Shown here: positions 1-7,094 of the stretch, piece by piece
Position numbering within the stretch: the stretch's first letter is position 1
How the letters are laid out: every line of letters begins with the position of its first letter
Position numbers and translations under genes: made by a program
The notes under the pieces: model-generated
Seen by the model: only the letters and a program-made list of their open reading frames with translations
What the model was told of the DNA's origin: nothing
Database searches by the model: none
Origin: JAEUMW01 sp963734295
GTDB taxonomy: Bacteria > Pseudomonadota > Gammaproteobacteria > Burkholderiales > JAEUMW01
Assembly (NCBI GenBank): GCA_963734295.1
Contig: CAVTGS010000014.1
Span: 124,001 to 188,000, forward strand
DNA: 64,000 nt
Direction: 5' to 3'

Positions 1-1
1 C

Positions 2-166
2 GTCGAGCGCTGGTTGCCCGCCTACCAGGCGGACAGCCGCAGTTACCTCACGGTGGCGATCGGCTGCACCGGCGGCCGTCACCGCTCGGTATTTTTCGCG
101 GAGTCCCTAGCCCAATACTTCCGCAGCCGCGCTCAGGTGCTGGTGCGGCATCGAGAGCTCGCTTGA
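2..166 (+). CDS. rapZ: RNase adapter protein RapZ, C-terminal end (partial)
   Basis: The reading frame is open from the window edge and ends at a TGA at 164-166, giving the last 54 residues of a protein that starts outside the window. The motif AIGCTGGRHRSV followed by a short helical tail is the characteristic C-terminal signature of RapZ (YvcJ family). RapZ is a P-loop protein that, in enterobacteria, delivers the GlmZ sRNA to RNase E and so controls glucosamine-6-phosphate synthesis. The N-terminal P-loop is outside the window, so only family membership can be stated. ubiX follows 16 bp downstream on the same strand. Confidence 0.88.
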   Translation, partial: VERWLPAYQADSRSYLTVAIGCTGGRHRSVFFAESLAQYFRSRAQVLVRHRELA

Positions 167-182
167 GCGTCTCGCCGCGAGC

Positions 183-797
183 GTGAACAAGACCGTCACG
201 CTTGCATTGACCGGCGCGTCGGGGATGCCCTACGGCATCCGGCTGCTCGAGTGCCTGCTCGCGAGCGGCACCAACGTATGGCTGCTCTATTCGCAGGTCG
301 CTCAGATCGTCGCTAGGCAGGAGATGGACCTTGCACTGCCCTCGCGACCGAAGGAGCTGGAGGTCTGCCTGCGCGAGCGCTTCGCCGCGCACACCGAGCA
401 GTTGCGCGTGTTCGGACGCGAAGAGTGGTTCGCACCGGTCGCCTCCGGCTCGAACCCGCCCGATGCGATGGTGATCTGCCCGTGCACGATGGGTACGCTC
501 GCCGCGGTCGCGGCGGGGTTCGCGGACAATCTCATCGAGCGCGCGGCGGACGTGGTGCTGAAGGAGCGACGCACCCTCGTGCTCGTGCCGCGCGAGACGC
601 CGTTCTCGCAGGTCCACCTGGAAAACATGCTGAAACTGGCGCGCGCAGGTGCAGTCATATTGCCAGCCAATCCGGGGTTCTATCATCGGCCGGAGAGCGT
701 CGCGCAGGTGGTGGATTTCATCGTCGCCAGAGTCCTCGACCATCTCGGCATCGCTCACGACCTGATGCCGCGGTGGGGAGACGAACCCCGCGCGTGA
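183..797 (+). CDS. ubiX: Flavin prenyltransferase UbiX
   Basis: A 204-residue protein, normal length for UbiX. The N-terminus LALTGASGMPYGIRLL is the FMN-binding start of the UbiX/Pad1 family, and CPCTMGTLAAVAAGFADNL plus the LVLVPRETPFS segment are further family signatures. UbiX prenylates reduced FMN with dimethylallyl phosphate to make the cofactor used by the UbiD decarboxylase in ubiquinone synthesis. An ATG is used 16 bp after the rapZ stop, so the two may be cotranscribed. No partner ubiD lies in the window. Confidence 0.93.
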   Translation: MNKTVTLALTGASGMPYGIRLLECLLASGTNVWLLYSQVAQIVARQEMDLALPSRPKELEVCLRERFAAHTEQLRVFGREEWFAPVASGSNPPDAMVICPCTMGTLAAVAAGFADNLIERAADVVLKERRTLVLVPRETPFSQVHLENMLKLARAGAVILPANPGFYHRPESVAQVVDFIVARVLDHLGIAHDLMPRWGDEPRA

Positions 798-832
798 CGG
801 TTGACCGGTGGCCCCGACACGGGGGAAGCGCG

Positions 833-1429
833 ATGCGTGAGGACGTGATCCAGATTCCGATCTTCCCCTTGAACACCGTCGTGTTCCCGGGCGGACTGCT
901 GCCGCTCAGGATCTTCGAGCAGCGCTATCTCGAGATGACCAAGCGCTGCATTCGCGATTCGACCCCGTTCGGGGTCTGCCTCATTCGCGAGGGGCCGGAG
1001 GTGGGCGAACCGGCGCGGCCCTACGAGACCGGCTGCCTCGCCAGCATCGTCTCCTGGGACATGCCGCAGCTCGGGATCTTCATCCTCGTCACCCGGGGCC
1101 AGCAGCGGTTGCGCATCCTCGAGCAATGGACGCAGCCCGATCGGCTGCGGATGGCCGACGTTGCCCTTCTTCCCGAGGAGGACAATCAGCCGTTGCCGGA
1201 CGAGCACGCCGCCTGCGCCGACATCCTGCGCGCGGTCGCAAGCCGCGCGGGTGAATCGAGCTTCCCCCCGCCCTTGCGCTATGACGACGCGGTGTGGGTC
1301 GGTTATCGTCTCGCCGAGGTGCTGCCCCTGGAGAACACGATGCGGCAGCACCTGCTCGAGATGCCCGACGCGATATCGCGCTTGCGGCTGCTCACCACGG
1401 TTCTCGCGCAGCAGGGATTGGCGACGTAG
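833..1429 (+). CDS. LON N-terminal (substrate-binding) domain protein
   Basis: A 198-residue stand-alone protein related to the N-terminal domain of Lon protease, with no AAA or protease domain. The start IPIFPLNTVVFPGGLLPLRI and the following IFEQRYLEMT are the conserved opening of the family, and a helical C-terminal half follows, ending SRLRLLTTVLAQ. Such proteins are common in Beta- and Gammaproteobacteria, but their role is not established; peptide or substrate recognition is assumed by homology. The ATG at 833 was chosen because the family begins with this hydrophobic strand; the frame stays open upstream through ubiX. The gap to the ubiX stop is 35 bp. Confidence 0.85.
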   Translation: MREDVIQIPIFPLNTVVFPGGLLPLRIFEQRYLEMTKRCIRDSTPFGVCLIREGPEVGEPARPYETGCLASIVSWDMPQLGIFILVTRGQQRLRILEQWTQPDRLRMADVALLPEEDNQPLPDEHAACADILRAVASRAGESSFPPPLRYDDAVWVGYRLAEVLPLENTMRQHLLEMPDAISRLRLLTTVLAQQGLAT

Positions 1430-1466
1430 GTAGCGACTGGCGAAGTCGAGCGACGAGCGCCCGCGT

Positions 1467-2093
1467 TCACCGGACGTCTATCTGCTCCACCCACATCACT
1501 TCGCACGCCCCTGCCCCCGTGTCCTCGCGTGAGAGGGAACTGCGCCAGCGCCACCCGTCCGGGCCCCGTGCTTCGACCAGGTAGCCTTTCAGCCGCACTA
1601 CAGCGCCACTGCGTAATGCCTCGAGGCGGTTTTCAATGTCCGGCGTCGCGGGAATTATGTGCATGTTCGCGCTGTGCGTCTCGATCTCCCGTTGCGGAAT
1701 CGGCAGCTCGGACACCCGCCAGTAATACCACCGATCGCGCTGGCTGACGGTGATCTTCCGGCTCACCGCGGGATTCGCCATCGGTCCCCATCCGAGCGCG
1801 AGATCGACCGGGGCGAGATCCGACTCACGGTCGAACCGATAGCGCTTTGCCGAGAGCACTGTCGCCTCGATCGCGAACGGCTCCAGCGGCACGATGCGGT
1901 AGCCGTTTCTCTCCAGTGTGGTGCCCGCGACCGCGGGCTGAACCCGAACCTGCGGGGCCAGGTGCGTGAAATGGTACGCCAGCATGGCGGCGACCACGAG
2001 GATGAGCAGGCGGAGGAACACGGCGAAGGCGTGCGCGAGGCGGACGCGACCGAGGCGCAAGTTCGGTGCCACGGGGTCGTGCTCTTCCAGCAT
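1467..2093 (-). CDS. Single-pass membrane protein of unknown function
   Basis: A 208-residue protein with one predicted membrane segment near the N-terminus (AFAVFLRLLILVVAAMLAY, about residues 20-38) followed by a soluble domain rich in beta-type sequence, for example MANPAVSRKITVSQRDRW and VVRLKGYLVEARGPDGW. The layout resembles small inner-membrane-anchored periplasmic proteins, but I do not recognise the family and assign no function. The ATG at 2093 was chosen because the membrane segment follows shortly after it; the longer open frame upstream overlaps the divergent DUF1993 gene. That gene starts only 40 bp away, so the two probably share a promoter region. Confidence 0.7.
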   Translation of the reverse strand: MLEEHDPVAPNLRLGRVRLAHAFAVFLRLLILVVAAMLAYHFTHLAPQVRVQPAVAGTTLERNGYRIVPLEPFAIEATVLSAKRYRFDRESDLAPVDLALGWGPMANPAVSRKITVSQRDRWYYWRVSELPIPQREIETHSANMHIIPATPDIENRLEALRSGAVVRLKGYLVEARGPDGWRWRSSLSREDTGAGACEVMWVEQIDVR

Positions 2094-2132
2094 AATGACC
2101 GCGCTCGAATGACTCTCGATGGAGTGATGAAG

Positions 2133-2642
2133 ATGAGCATTTCCATGTACCAAGCGTCGATTCCCTCTCTCGTCCACATGCTCGAGAATCTCGACGCCAT
2201 CCTTGCCAAGGCGACGGCCCACGCGGAAGCAAAGCGGATCGATCCGTCGGTCTTGGTCAACGGCCGTCTCTATCCCGACATGTTCCCGCTCGCGCGCCAG
2301 GTTCAAATCGCAACCGACACGGCGAAGGGCTGCGGCGCGCGCCTCGCGGGGCAGGAACCGCCCAAGTACGAAGACACGGAAGCGAGTTTCCGAGAGCTCT
2401 CGGCACGGGTTCGGAAAACGATCGCCTATCTGGAGTCGCTCCCGGCGGAGGCCATCGACGGCTCGGAAGAGCGCGTGATCACACTGAAGCTCCGGGACAC
2501 TACGGTTACGTTTCGGGGCACGGCCTACCTGCTCAACTTCGTGCTGCCCAACTTCTACTTTCACGTGACGACCGCGTACGCGATCTTGCGGCACAATGGA
2601 GTCGAGCTGGGCAAGCAGGACTATCTCGGCAAGATCTACTGA
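2133..2642 (+). CDS. DUF1993 domain protein
   Basis: A 169-residue protein matching DUF1993 along its length, with MSISMYQASIPSLVHMLENL at the N-terminus and FYFHVTTAYAILRHNGVELG-type sequence at the C-terminus. The family is helical and related in fold to DinB-like proteins; no biochemical role is known. The ATG at 2133 was preferred over ATGs at 2109 and 2127 because GGAG at 2121-2124 lies 8 bp upstream of it. The DinB-like relationship is known for the family and not shown by visible metal ligands here. Confidence 0.85.
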   Translation: MSISMYQASIPSLVHMLENLDAILAKATAHAEAKRIDPSVLVNGRLYPDMFPLARQVQIATDTAKGCGARLAGQEPPKYEDTEASFRELSARVRKTIAYLESLPAEAIDGSEERVITLKLRDTTVTFRGTAYLLNFVLPNFYFHVTTAYAILRHNGVELGKQDYLGKIY

Positions 2643-2684
2643 CGTGCCTCGCTTTGTTCATCCCGTGCCAGATGAGGCATTGAT

Positions 2685-3195
2685 GTGACCGAGACAGCGC
2701 CGACGAAACTCAACGTCGACCTGACAGACGAGGAACTGGACACGCTCGACGACTTCCTCGCGTCCCCGGCGCTCGAAGATACCGCGATGGATGTCTCCGC
2801 GCTGGAGGGCTTTCTCACTGCGCTGGCGATCGGGCCCCGCGCACCGTCATCCCCTCGGAGTGGATGCCGTGGATCTGGGACATGGACGCGGGCGAGGCTA
2901 CGCGGGAATTCGAGAGCATGGACGAGGCGAACCGCGTGTTGAGCCTGTTAATGCAGCACTACAACACCGTGGTTCGCCAGTTCATGGCCGACCCCTCAGG
3001 CTTCGAGCCGCTCTGTTGGAAAGGCGCGCTGCACAGCCGGAAGGTTTCACGTCGAGCAGCTTCTCGTTCGGCAGGGGTCCGCACCAGCAGGTCGTGCGCA
3101 ACGCGCCGAAGGTAGGTCGCAACGAACCCTGCCCGTGCGGCAGCGGGAAGAAGTACAAGAAGTGCTGTGGGGCGCGCAACCCCACACTACATTGA
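2685..3195 (+). pseudogene. UPF0149 (YecA/YgfB) protein with SEC-C motif, broken
   Basis: Three consecutive frames are needed to read this gene. The first (from 2685) gives an N-terminal UPF0149 segment with LDTLDDFLASPALEDTAMDV and the conserved EGFLTALAIGP. The second gives PSEWMPWIWDMD and MDEANRVLSLLMQHYNTVV. The third gives the C-terminal zinc-binding SEC-C motif VGRNEPCPCGSGKKYKKCC. Between about 3000 and 3070 the usual middle of the family is missing, so this is more than a single-base error: there is probably an internal deletion as well. Intact members are about 200-230 residues. The SEC-C motif binds zinc and occurs in SecA; the function of UPF0149 proteins is unknown. Confidence 0.75.
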
Positions 3196-3432
3196 AGCAG
3201 CAAGCCGCGCGGCTGCAATCGGCCATGAGCGGCCGGTCGAGGTGGCCACTCAATTTCAATAGCTAACGGGTCCTCTGACCCCGCCGAGTGTCCGGTTTTC
3301 GGCGAGCGAGCAAAGTGACACGGACACTGCCTCGACTCGGCCAGGTGCTGTCATTGCGGGTAATGCAAGACCGCGCTTCCGAGCGGCAGGTTCAGACTCC
3401 ATAGCAGCCATCTGCTGCGATGTGGCGCCGAG

Positions 3433-3626
3433 ATGCGAATCATCGCTTTCATCAACGACGCCACGGCGCGAGATCCTCGCGCATCTGGGCGAGGCGACAT
3501 CGCCGCGCCTGGCCACGGCTCGCGGCTCACCACTCTGGGGGATGCCCGATGCCGGGAAGGACCGATTCGACTCCCCAGGCCCAACCGGCACCGGATTGCG
3601 AATTTGATGAGCGCATCGCGTGGTAA
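3433..3626 (+). pseudogene. IS91-family transposase, C-terminal remnant
   Basis: Reading across three frames gives a chain resembling the C-terminal tail of IS91-family transposases: MRIIAFINDA, then REILAHLGEATSPRLATARG, then PLWGMPDAGKD, then PQAQPAPDCEFDERIAW and a TAA at 3624-3626. The tail is recognisable although each step needs a frame change, so it is a decayed remnant and not a working element. No catalytic part or element end is visible nearby. It marks the left side of the insertion-scarred segment. Confidence 0.6.
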
Positions 3627-3767
3627 GGACAGCTTGACGAGGATCCGATCTCGCTCGGCGGGGGCGCTCGTACTTGCGGAAGTCGCGTTGGATCTCTATC
3701 CCTCCTATACTACTGGTGGCTTGGGCACCCTATCTGAGCAACCTCAATGGCATGAAAGGATCAGATC

Positions 3768-4254
3768 ATGGCTACGGCATTGACCGGCAAGGTCGCACTC
3801 GTCACCGGCGGCTCGCGCGGCATTGGCGCGGCGACCGCCAAGGCGCTCGCCGCGGAGGCGCAACCGTCGCCATCTCTTACGCGGCCTCCGCCGACCGGGC
3901 CAGCGCGGTCGTCAGCGAGATCGAGGCGGCAGGTGGTACGGCCCGCGCCTTCCGGGCGGACCAGGCCGATGCCGTCCAGGCCGCAGAACTGGTCAAGGGC
4001 GTCCATGCCGCTTTCGGGCGGCTCGACATTCTCGTCAACAATGCCGGCATCTACGTACAGGGAAGCCCGTTCGACCCATCGACCAACTGGGATGCGATAG
4101 CGCGCCAGTATGCCGTGAACCTGCACGGCGTGGTTGCGGCGATCCGCGCCGCAGCGCCGCTGCTCGAAGAGGATGGGCGCATCATCTCCATCGGCTCTGG
4201 GCTCGGCAGCCGCGTTCCTTTTCCAGGGATAGCCGACTATGCGGCAACGAAGAG
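3768..4254 (+). pseudogene. Short-chain dehydrogenase/reductase, frameshifted and 3' truncated
   Basis: The frame starts with an ATG behind AAAGGA and encodes the Rossmann start LTGKVALVTGGSRGIGAATA. A single missing base near 3857 shifts the frame; the following frame continues correctly with ATVAISYAAS, LDILVNNAGIYVQG, RIISIGSGLG and the catalytic YAATK. Homology then stops abruptly at about 4250, leaving about 160 of the usual 245-250 residues and no C-terminal substrate-binding part. It resembles FabG-like 3-oxoacyl reductases, but the substrate cannot be told. The truncation point lies about 45 bp before the IS21 element, so IS21 insertion alone does not explain it. Confidence 0.8.
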
Positions 4255-4259
4255 AGGAC

Positions 4260-4274
4260 GGTCGCGTCGCGACC
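4260..4274. repeat. 15-bp palindrome at the SDR truncation point
   Basis: GGTCGCG-T-CGCGACC is a perfect inverted repeat around one central base. It lies within 10 bp of where SDR homology ends, so it may mark an old recombination or element boundary. Short GC palindromes also occur by chance in sequence of this composition. Confidence 0.4.
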
Positions 4275-4289
4275 CTATGCTGCCCTTCG

Positions 4290-4343
4290 CCGTGTGTCGC
4301 GGATCGGCATAAAGGAGCCGGGGATGATCGGCATAATGGAGCC
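4290..4343. repeat. IS21 left end: target duplication plus two terminal repeats
   Basis: CCGTG (4290-4294) is the target duplication. The outer repeat 4295-4319 and inner repeat 4326-4343 share the core GATCGGCATAA-GGAGCC and are inverted with respect to the right end. They are the likely binding sites of the IstA transposase. Confidence 0.85.
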
Positions 4344-4378
4344 AGTTTCGGAGGGGTAAGACGGGCATCCCGGCGTGG

Positions 4379-5167
4379 TTAAGAATGGGTGGTTTTGGAC
4401 GTATTGGCAACCTTGATTTTGTTGGCCGTAGGGGCGAGTTTCGGCGCCCGATACGACTGCCCGTCGAGTACCAGGCAGTAGGCGTTGTGGCGTAGCCGAT
4501 CCAGGGTCGCCGAGGCCAGCAGTCGGTTGGCAGGGAAGGCTTGATCCCACTCGGTGAAGTCGAGGTTGCTGGTAACGATCGTGGCAGTGGTTTCGTAACG
4601 TTCGGCGATCAGATCGTGCAGATCTTCATCGGCGGGTGGACGCAGCGGCTTGAGGCCGAAGTCGTCGATCACGAGTAGCGCAATGCGGGCGAGGCTGGCG
4701 AGTTTGCGCTCGTAGGTACCGGTGGCGCGGGCGGCGTTCATGGCGGCGACCAGTTGCGCGCAGGTGGTGAACAGCACGTCGACGCCCTGGCGGATGGCGC
4801 AGTGGCCGAGGGCCTGCGCGAGGTGCGACTTCCCGGTGCCACACGGTCCGACGATGAGCACGGGGACGCGCTCGTCGAGGTAACGGCCGGTGGCGAGCTC
4901 GTGCACCAGGGCGCGATTGAGTTGCGGCAGGCGTTCGAAGTCGAACTGATCGAGGGTCTTGCTGGCGCGGAAGGCGGCACGGCGCAAACGCAGGGCGAAC
5001 TTCTTTTGTTCGCGCCGGGCAACCTCATCCTCGATCAACAGCGCCAGGAACTCGGTGTAGGCGAGCTTGCCGTCGAGGGCTTGGCGATTACGTGCCTCGA
5101 GCGAATCGAGGATGCCAGACAGGCGCAGTTGTTTGAGATAGGGAACGAGCTCGGGAACGGGGTTCAT
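4379..5167 (-). CDS. istB: IS21 helper ATPase IstB
   Basis: A 262-residue AAA+ ATPase of the IstB/DnaC family, which assembles with IstA and drives target selection and strand transfer. Visible motifs are the Walker A loop VGPCGTGKSHLAQALG (about residues 105-120), Walker B ALLVIDDFGLKPL (about 168-180) and the arginine-containing LLASATLDRLRHNA near the C-terminus. The N-terminal LYLKQLRLSG-type region is the IstA-interacting part in the family. Length is normal. The gene lies 23 bp downstream of istA within the element. Confidence 0.93.
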   Translation of the reverse strand: MNPVPELVPYLKQLRLSGILDSLEARNRQALDGKLAYTEFLALLIEDEVARREQKKFALRLRRAAFRASKTLDQFDFERLPQLNRALVHELATGRYLDERVPVLIVGPCGTGKSHLAQALGHCAIRQGVDVLFTTCAQLVAAMNAARATGTYERKLASLARIALLVIDDFGLKPLRPPADEDLHDLIAERYETTATIVTSNLDFTEWDQAFPANRLLASATLDRLRHNAYCLVLDGQSYRAPKLAPTANKIKVANTSKTTHS

Positions 5168-5190
5168 CGGTGATGCCTCCGGGGTGGGAT

Positions 5191-6724
5191 TCAGTGCAGC
5201 AGGGTGGGATCGACGCCGAACAGGGTCTCGGCGTCGCGGACAAAGCGTGCGCTGGTACCGTACGCGCGCGCCGATGCGGGGACATGCAGCAGCGGTTGTT
5301 GATCGAAGCCGCCGGCGAGAATGGTCTTGACGGTGCGGTAGAACGGGCTGTCGTGAGCGAGCGCCCGGGCGCACGCGGCTTCCAGCCGGGCGTTGCCGTA
5401 GCGTTCGGCCAAGCGCAGCACACCTTGCGCGGCGCGTAGCCTCTCGACGATGCGATCGGCGAGCAGTTGGTCGACCAATTGCGCGCAGGCGGGACCCACT
5501 GCCGTGGCTTGCTGCAGGCACCAGTGGCGGTCGTGGGCGAAGTAGGCTTGCGCCTGCGGCGGCAGGTGATCGCGGACGGTGAAGCGTTGCCCGGGTTTGC
5601 GGCCCCGCGGATGCACCGCGACCTGCCGATAGTCCTGATAGATCGCCACGGCGGTGTCGGTGGCCCGCAGCCACAGCGCCTGGCCGATCAAGGTGAACGG
5701 TACCGAGTAGAAGCAGCGGTCGAACTGGACGTGGCAATCGCGATGCACGCGCACGCCACTCCAGGTGCCAAGATCGGGCGCGATCGCCGGCAAGGCGCGC
5801 AGCAGCCGTTTCTCGACGGCGAACAGCGCGAGTGGCTGCGTGCGGGTAGTGCCGTGGATACGCACCCCCGCTTCCGTCATCACCCATTGCCGGACTTGGG
5901 CATTGAGATCGGCGAGATCGCGAAAGCTGCGGGTCGGCAGGAAGTTACCCTTGACATAGCCGACCCCGCGCTCGACGACGCCCTTCTTCGCCGGATCGGC
6001 GGGCGGACACGGGTCGATCTTGAAACCGTACCCTTCCGCGCACTCGGCGTAGGCGCGCTGCACCAGCGGATCGCGGGCACAGGCGCGAGTGATAGCGCAC
6101 TTGGGGTTGTCGATAATGACCCGCGCCGGAACGGCGGCGAACCATTCGAAGGCGCGGCGGTGACAGCCGAGCCAGGTAGCCACCGTCTGCTCCCACACGA
6201 ACTCGACGTACTGATGGCGCGAGAAGCACAGCGTCATCACGAACGCCCAGGTACGGCGCAGCTCGCTACGAGCGGGATCGAGCAGCAGCGGCCCGGCACC
6301 GAAATCGACCTGCGCTGCTTCGCCGGGCGCGAACTGCCAGCCGCACCGTGGCCTGCGGCGGCCGCGCCGCGTTGAGCGCGGCGAGCATGCGCCGCACCGC
6401 CGAGTAGCTGCCGCTGTACCCATGCTCGCGACACAGCGCAGCGTGGATCGCGACACCACCCACACCCTGCTCGGCCCAGCGCGCCACCACATCGCGAAAC
6501 GGCTCGACCGTGGAAATCGTGCTGCGCGCCCGGCGCGCCTGGCCGATCACCACCGCGATCTCGCCGTCCTCGGGCAGCGGCGTGTCGGGGGCGAGCCAGC
6601 CCTGCTGCGTGGCCAGCGCCCGCAGCGCTGCCACCTTCGGCCGGCCCATCAACCGCGCCCGGGCAATATCGCGGTCGGAATCGCCCTGGCGCAAGCGCAC
6701 CAGGACCGCTCGATACTGGAACAT
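5191..6724 (-). CDS. istA: IS21 transposase IstA (one frameshift)
   Basis: The DDE transposase of the element, read in two frames. The N-terminal frame starts at the ATG at 6724 (MFQYRAVLVRL) and contains the helix-turn-helix region RQGDSDRDIARARLMGRPKV. Near 6343 one extra base shifts the frame; the next frame continues APGEAAQVDFGAGPLLLD with the first catalytic Asp, VIIDNPKCAI with the second Asp, and AKKGVVERGVGYVKGN with the catalytic Glu. The C-terminal CDVQFDR-type beta-barrel region follows. Summed length is about 510 residues, normal for IS21. The break lies in a G/C run, so a sequencing error is plausible. Confidence 0.88.
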
Positions 6725-6824
6725 CTCGATTCTCCTACGCCCCACCGCGGTTCTCCCTCTGGACAAAAGTCCGAAAGGGTAGCGGTAACGCGCTCAGTTC
6801 GAGATGCCCGTCTTTGCCTCACCT

Positions 6825-6879
6825 GGCTCCAATATGCCGATCACGGAGTGGCTCCAATATGCCGATCGCTGACACCGTG
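6825..6879. repeat. IS21 right end: two terminal repeats plus target duplication
   Basis: Two direct copies of GGCTCCAATATGCCGATC at 6825-6842 and 6850-6867 are followed by the terminal GACA and then CCGTG at 6875-6879, the second copy of the target duplication. Confidence 0.85.
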
Positions 6880-6884
6880 CCGGG

Positions 6885-6920
6885 GTGAGCGGCCGCAATG
6901 CAGCGAAAGCCGCCGCTCAC
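6885..6920. repeat. 9-bp perfect inverted repeat upstream of the reverse transcriptase gene
   Basis: GTGAGCGGC (6885-6893) and GCCGCTCAC (6912-6920) are perfect inverted repeats with an 18-bp loop. A smaller hairpin, GAGCG-5 bp-CGCTC, lies at 7021-7035. Both fall between the IS21 end and the RT start codon. They could form part of a structured RNA, as defence RTs often have one, but the same bases also fall within the interrupted ORF described above, so this is unproven. Confidence 0.35.
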
Positions 6921-7094
6921 AAGATCGACCGAGCCCTACGCGTGCCCCCACCCGAGCATCATTGGGTCCAGCAGTGAGACAGGCTTGAAGAGGCCAGCCC
7001 GTGGGTACGGATGCCGTAGCGAGCGCACGACGCTCATCGCCCGGAAGTTGCACGCAAAATCACAGCCTCGGCTTGCACGGGACTAGGGGAGAAG

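Larger units (their letters stand above)
4295..6874 (-). mobile_element. Complete IS21-family insertion sequence
   Basis: The element is about 2.58 kb and carries istA and istB in the order and overlap-free spacing usual for IS21. Its ends are inverted repeats of 25 bp beginning TGTC: 4295-4319 on the left and 6850-6874 on the right. A second internal copy of the GATCGGCATAxxGGAGCC core lies at 4326-4343 and 6825-6842, as expected for the multiple terminal repeats of this family. The bases CCGTG at 4290-4294 and 6875-6879 flank it as a 5-bp target duplication, which fixes both ends. istA carries one frameshift, so the present sequence may be unable to move unless that is a sequencing error. 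Confidence 0.93.
4249..6977 (+). pseudogene. C-terminal part of an unidentified ORF interrupted by the IS21 element
   Basis: If the IS21 element and one copy of its 5-bp target duplication are removed, the frame reading RPYAALRR before the element continues as AGVSGRNAAKAAAHKIDR and ends HHWVQQ with a TGA at 6975-6977. The continuity across the exact empty site suggests a coding sequence was open here before insertion. I do not recognise the protein. Its start is missing: upstream the sequence joins the truncated SDR gene. It may be only a chance open frame of about 45 codons. Confidence 0.35.
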
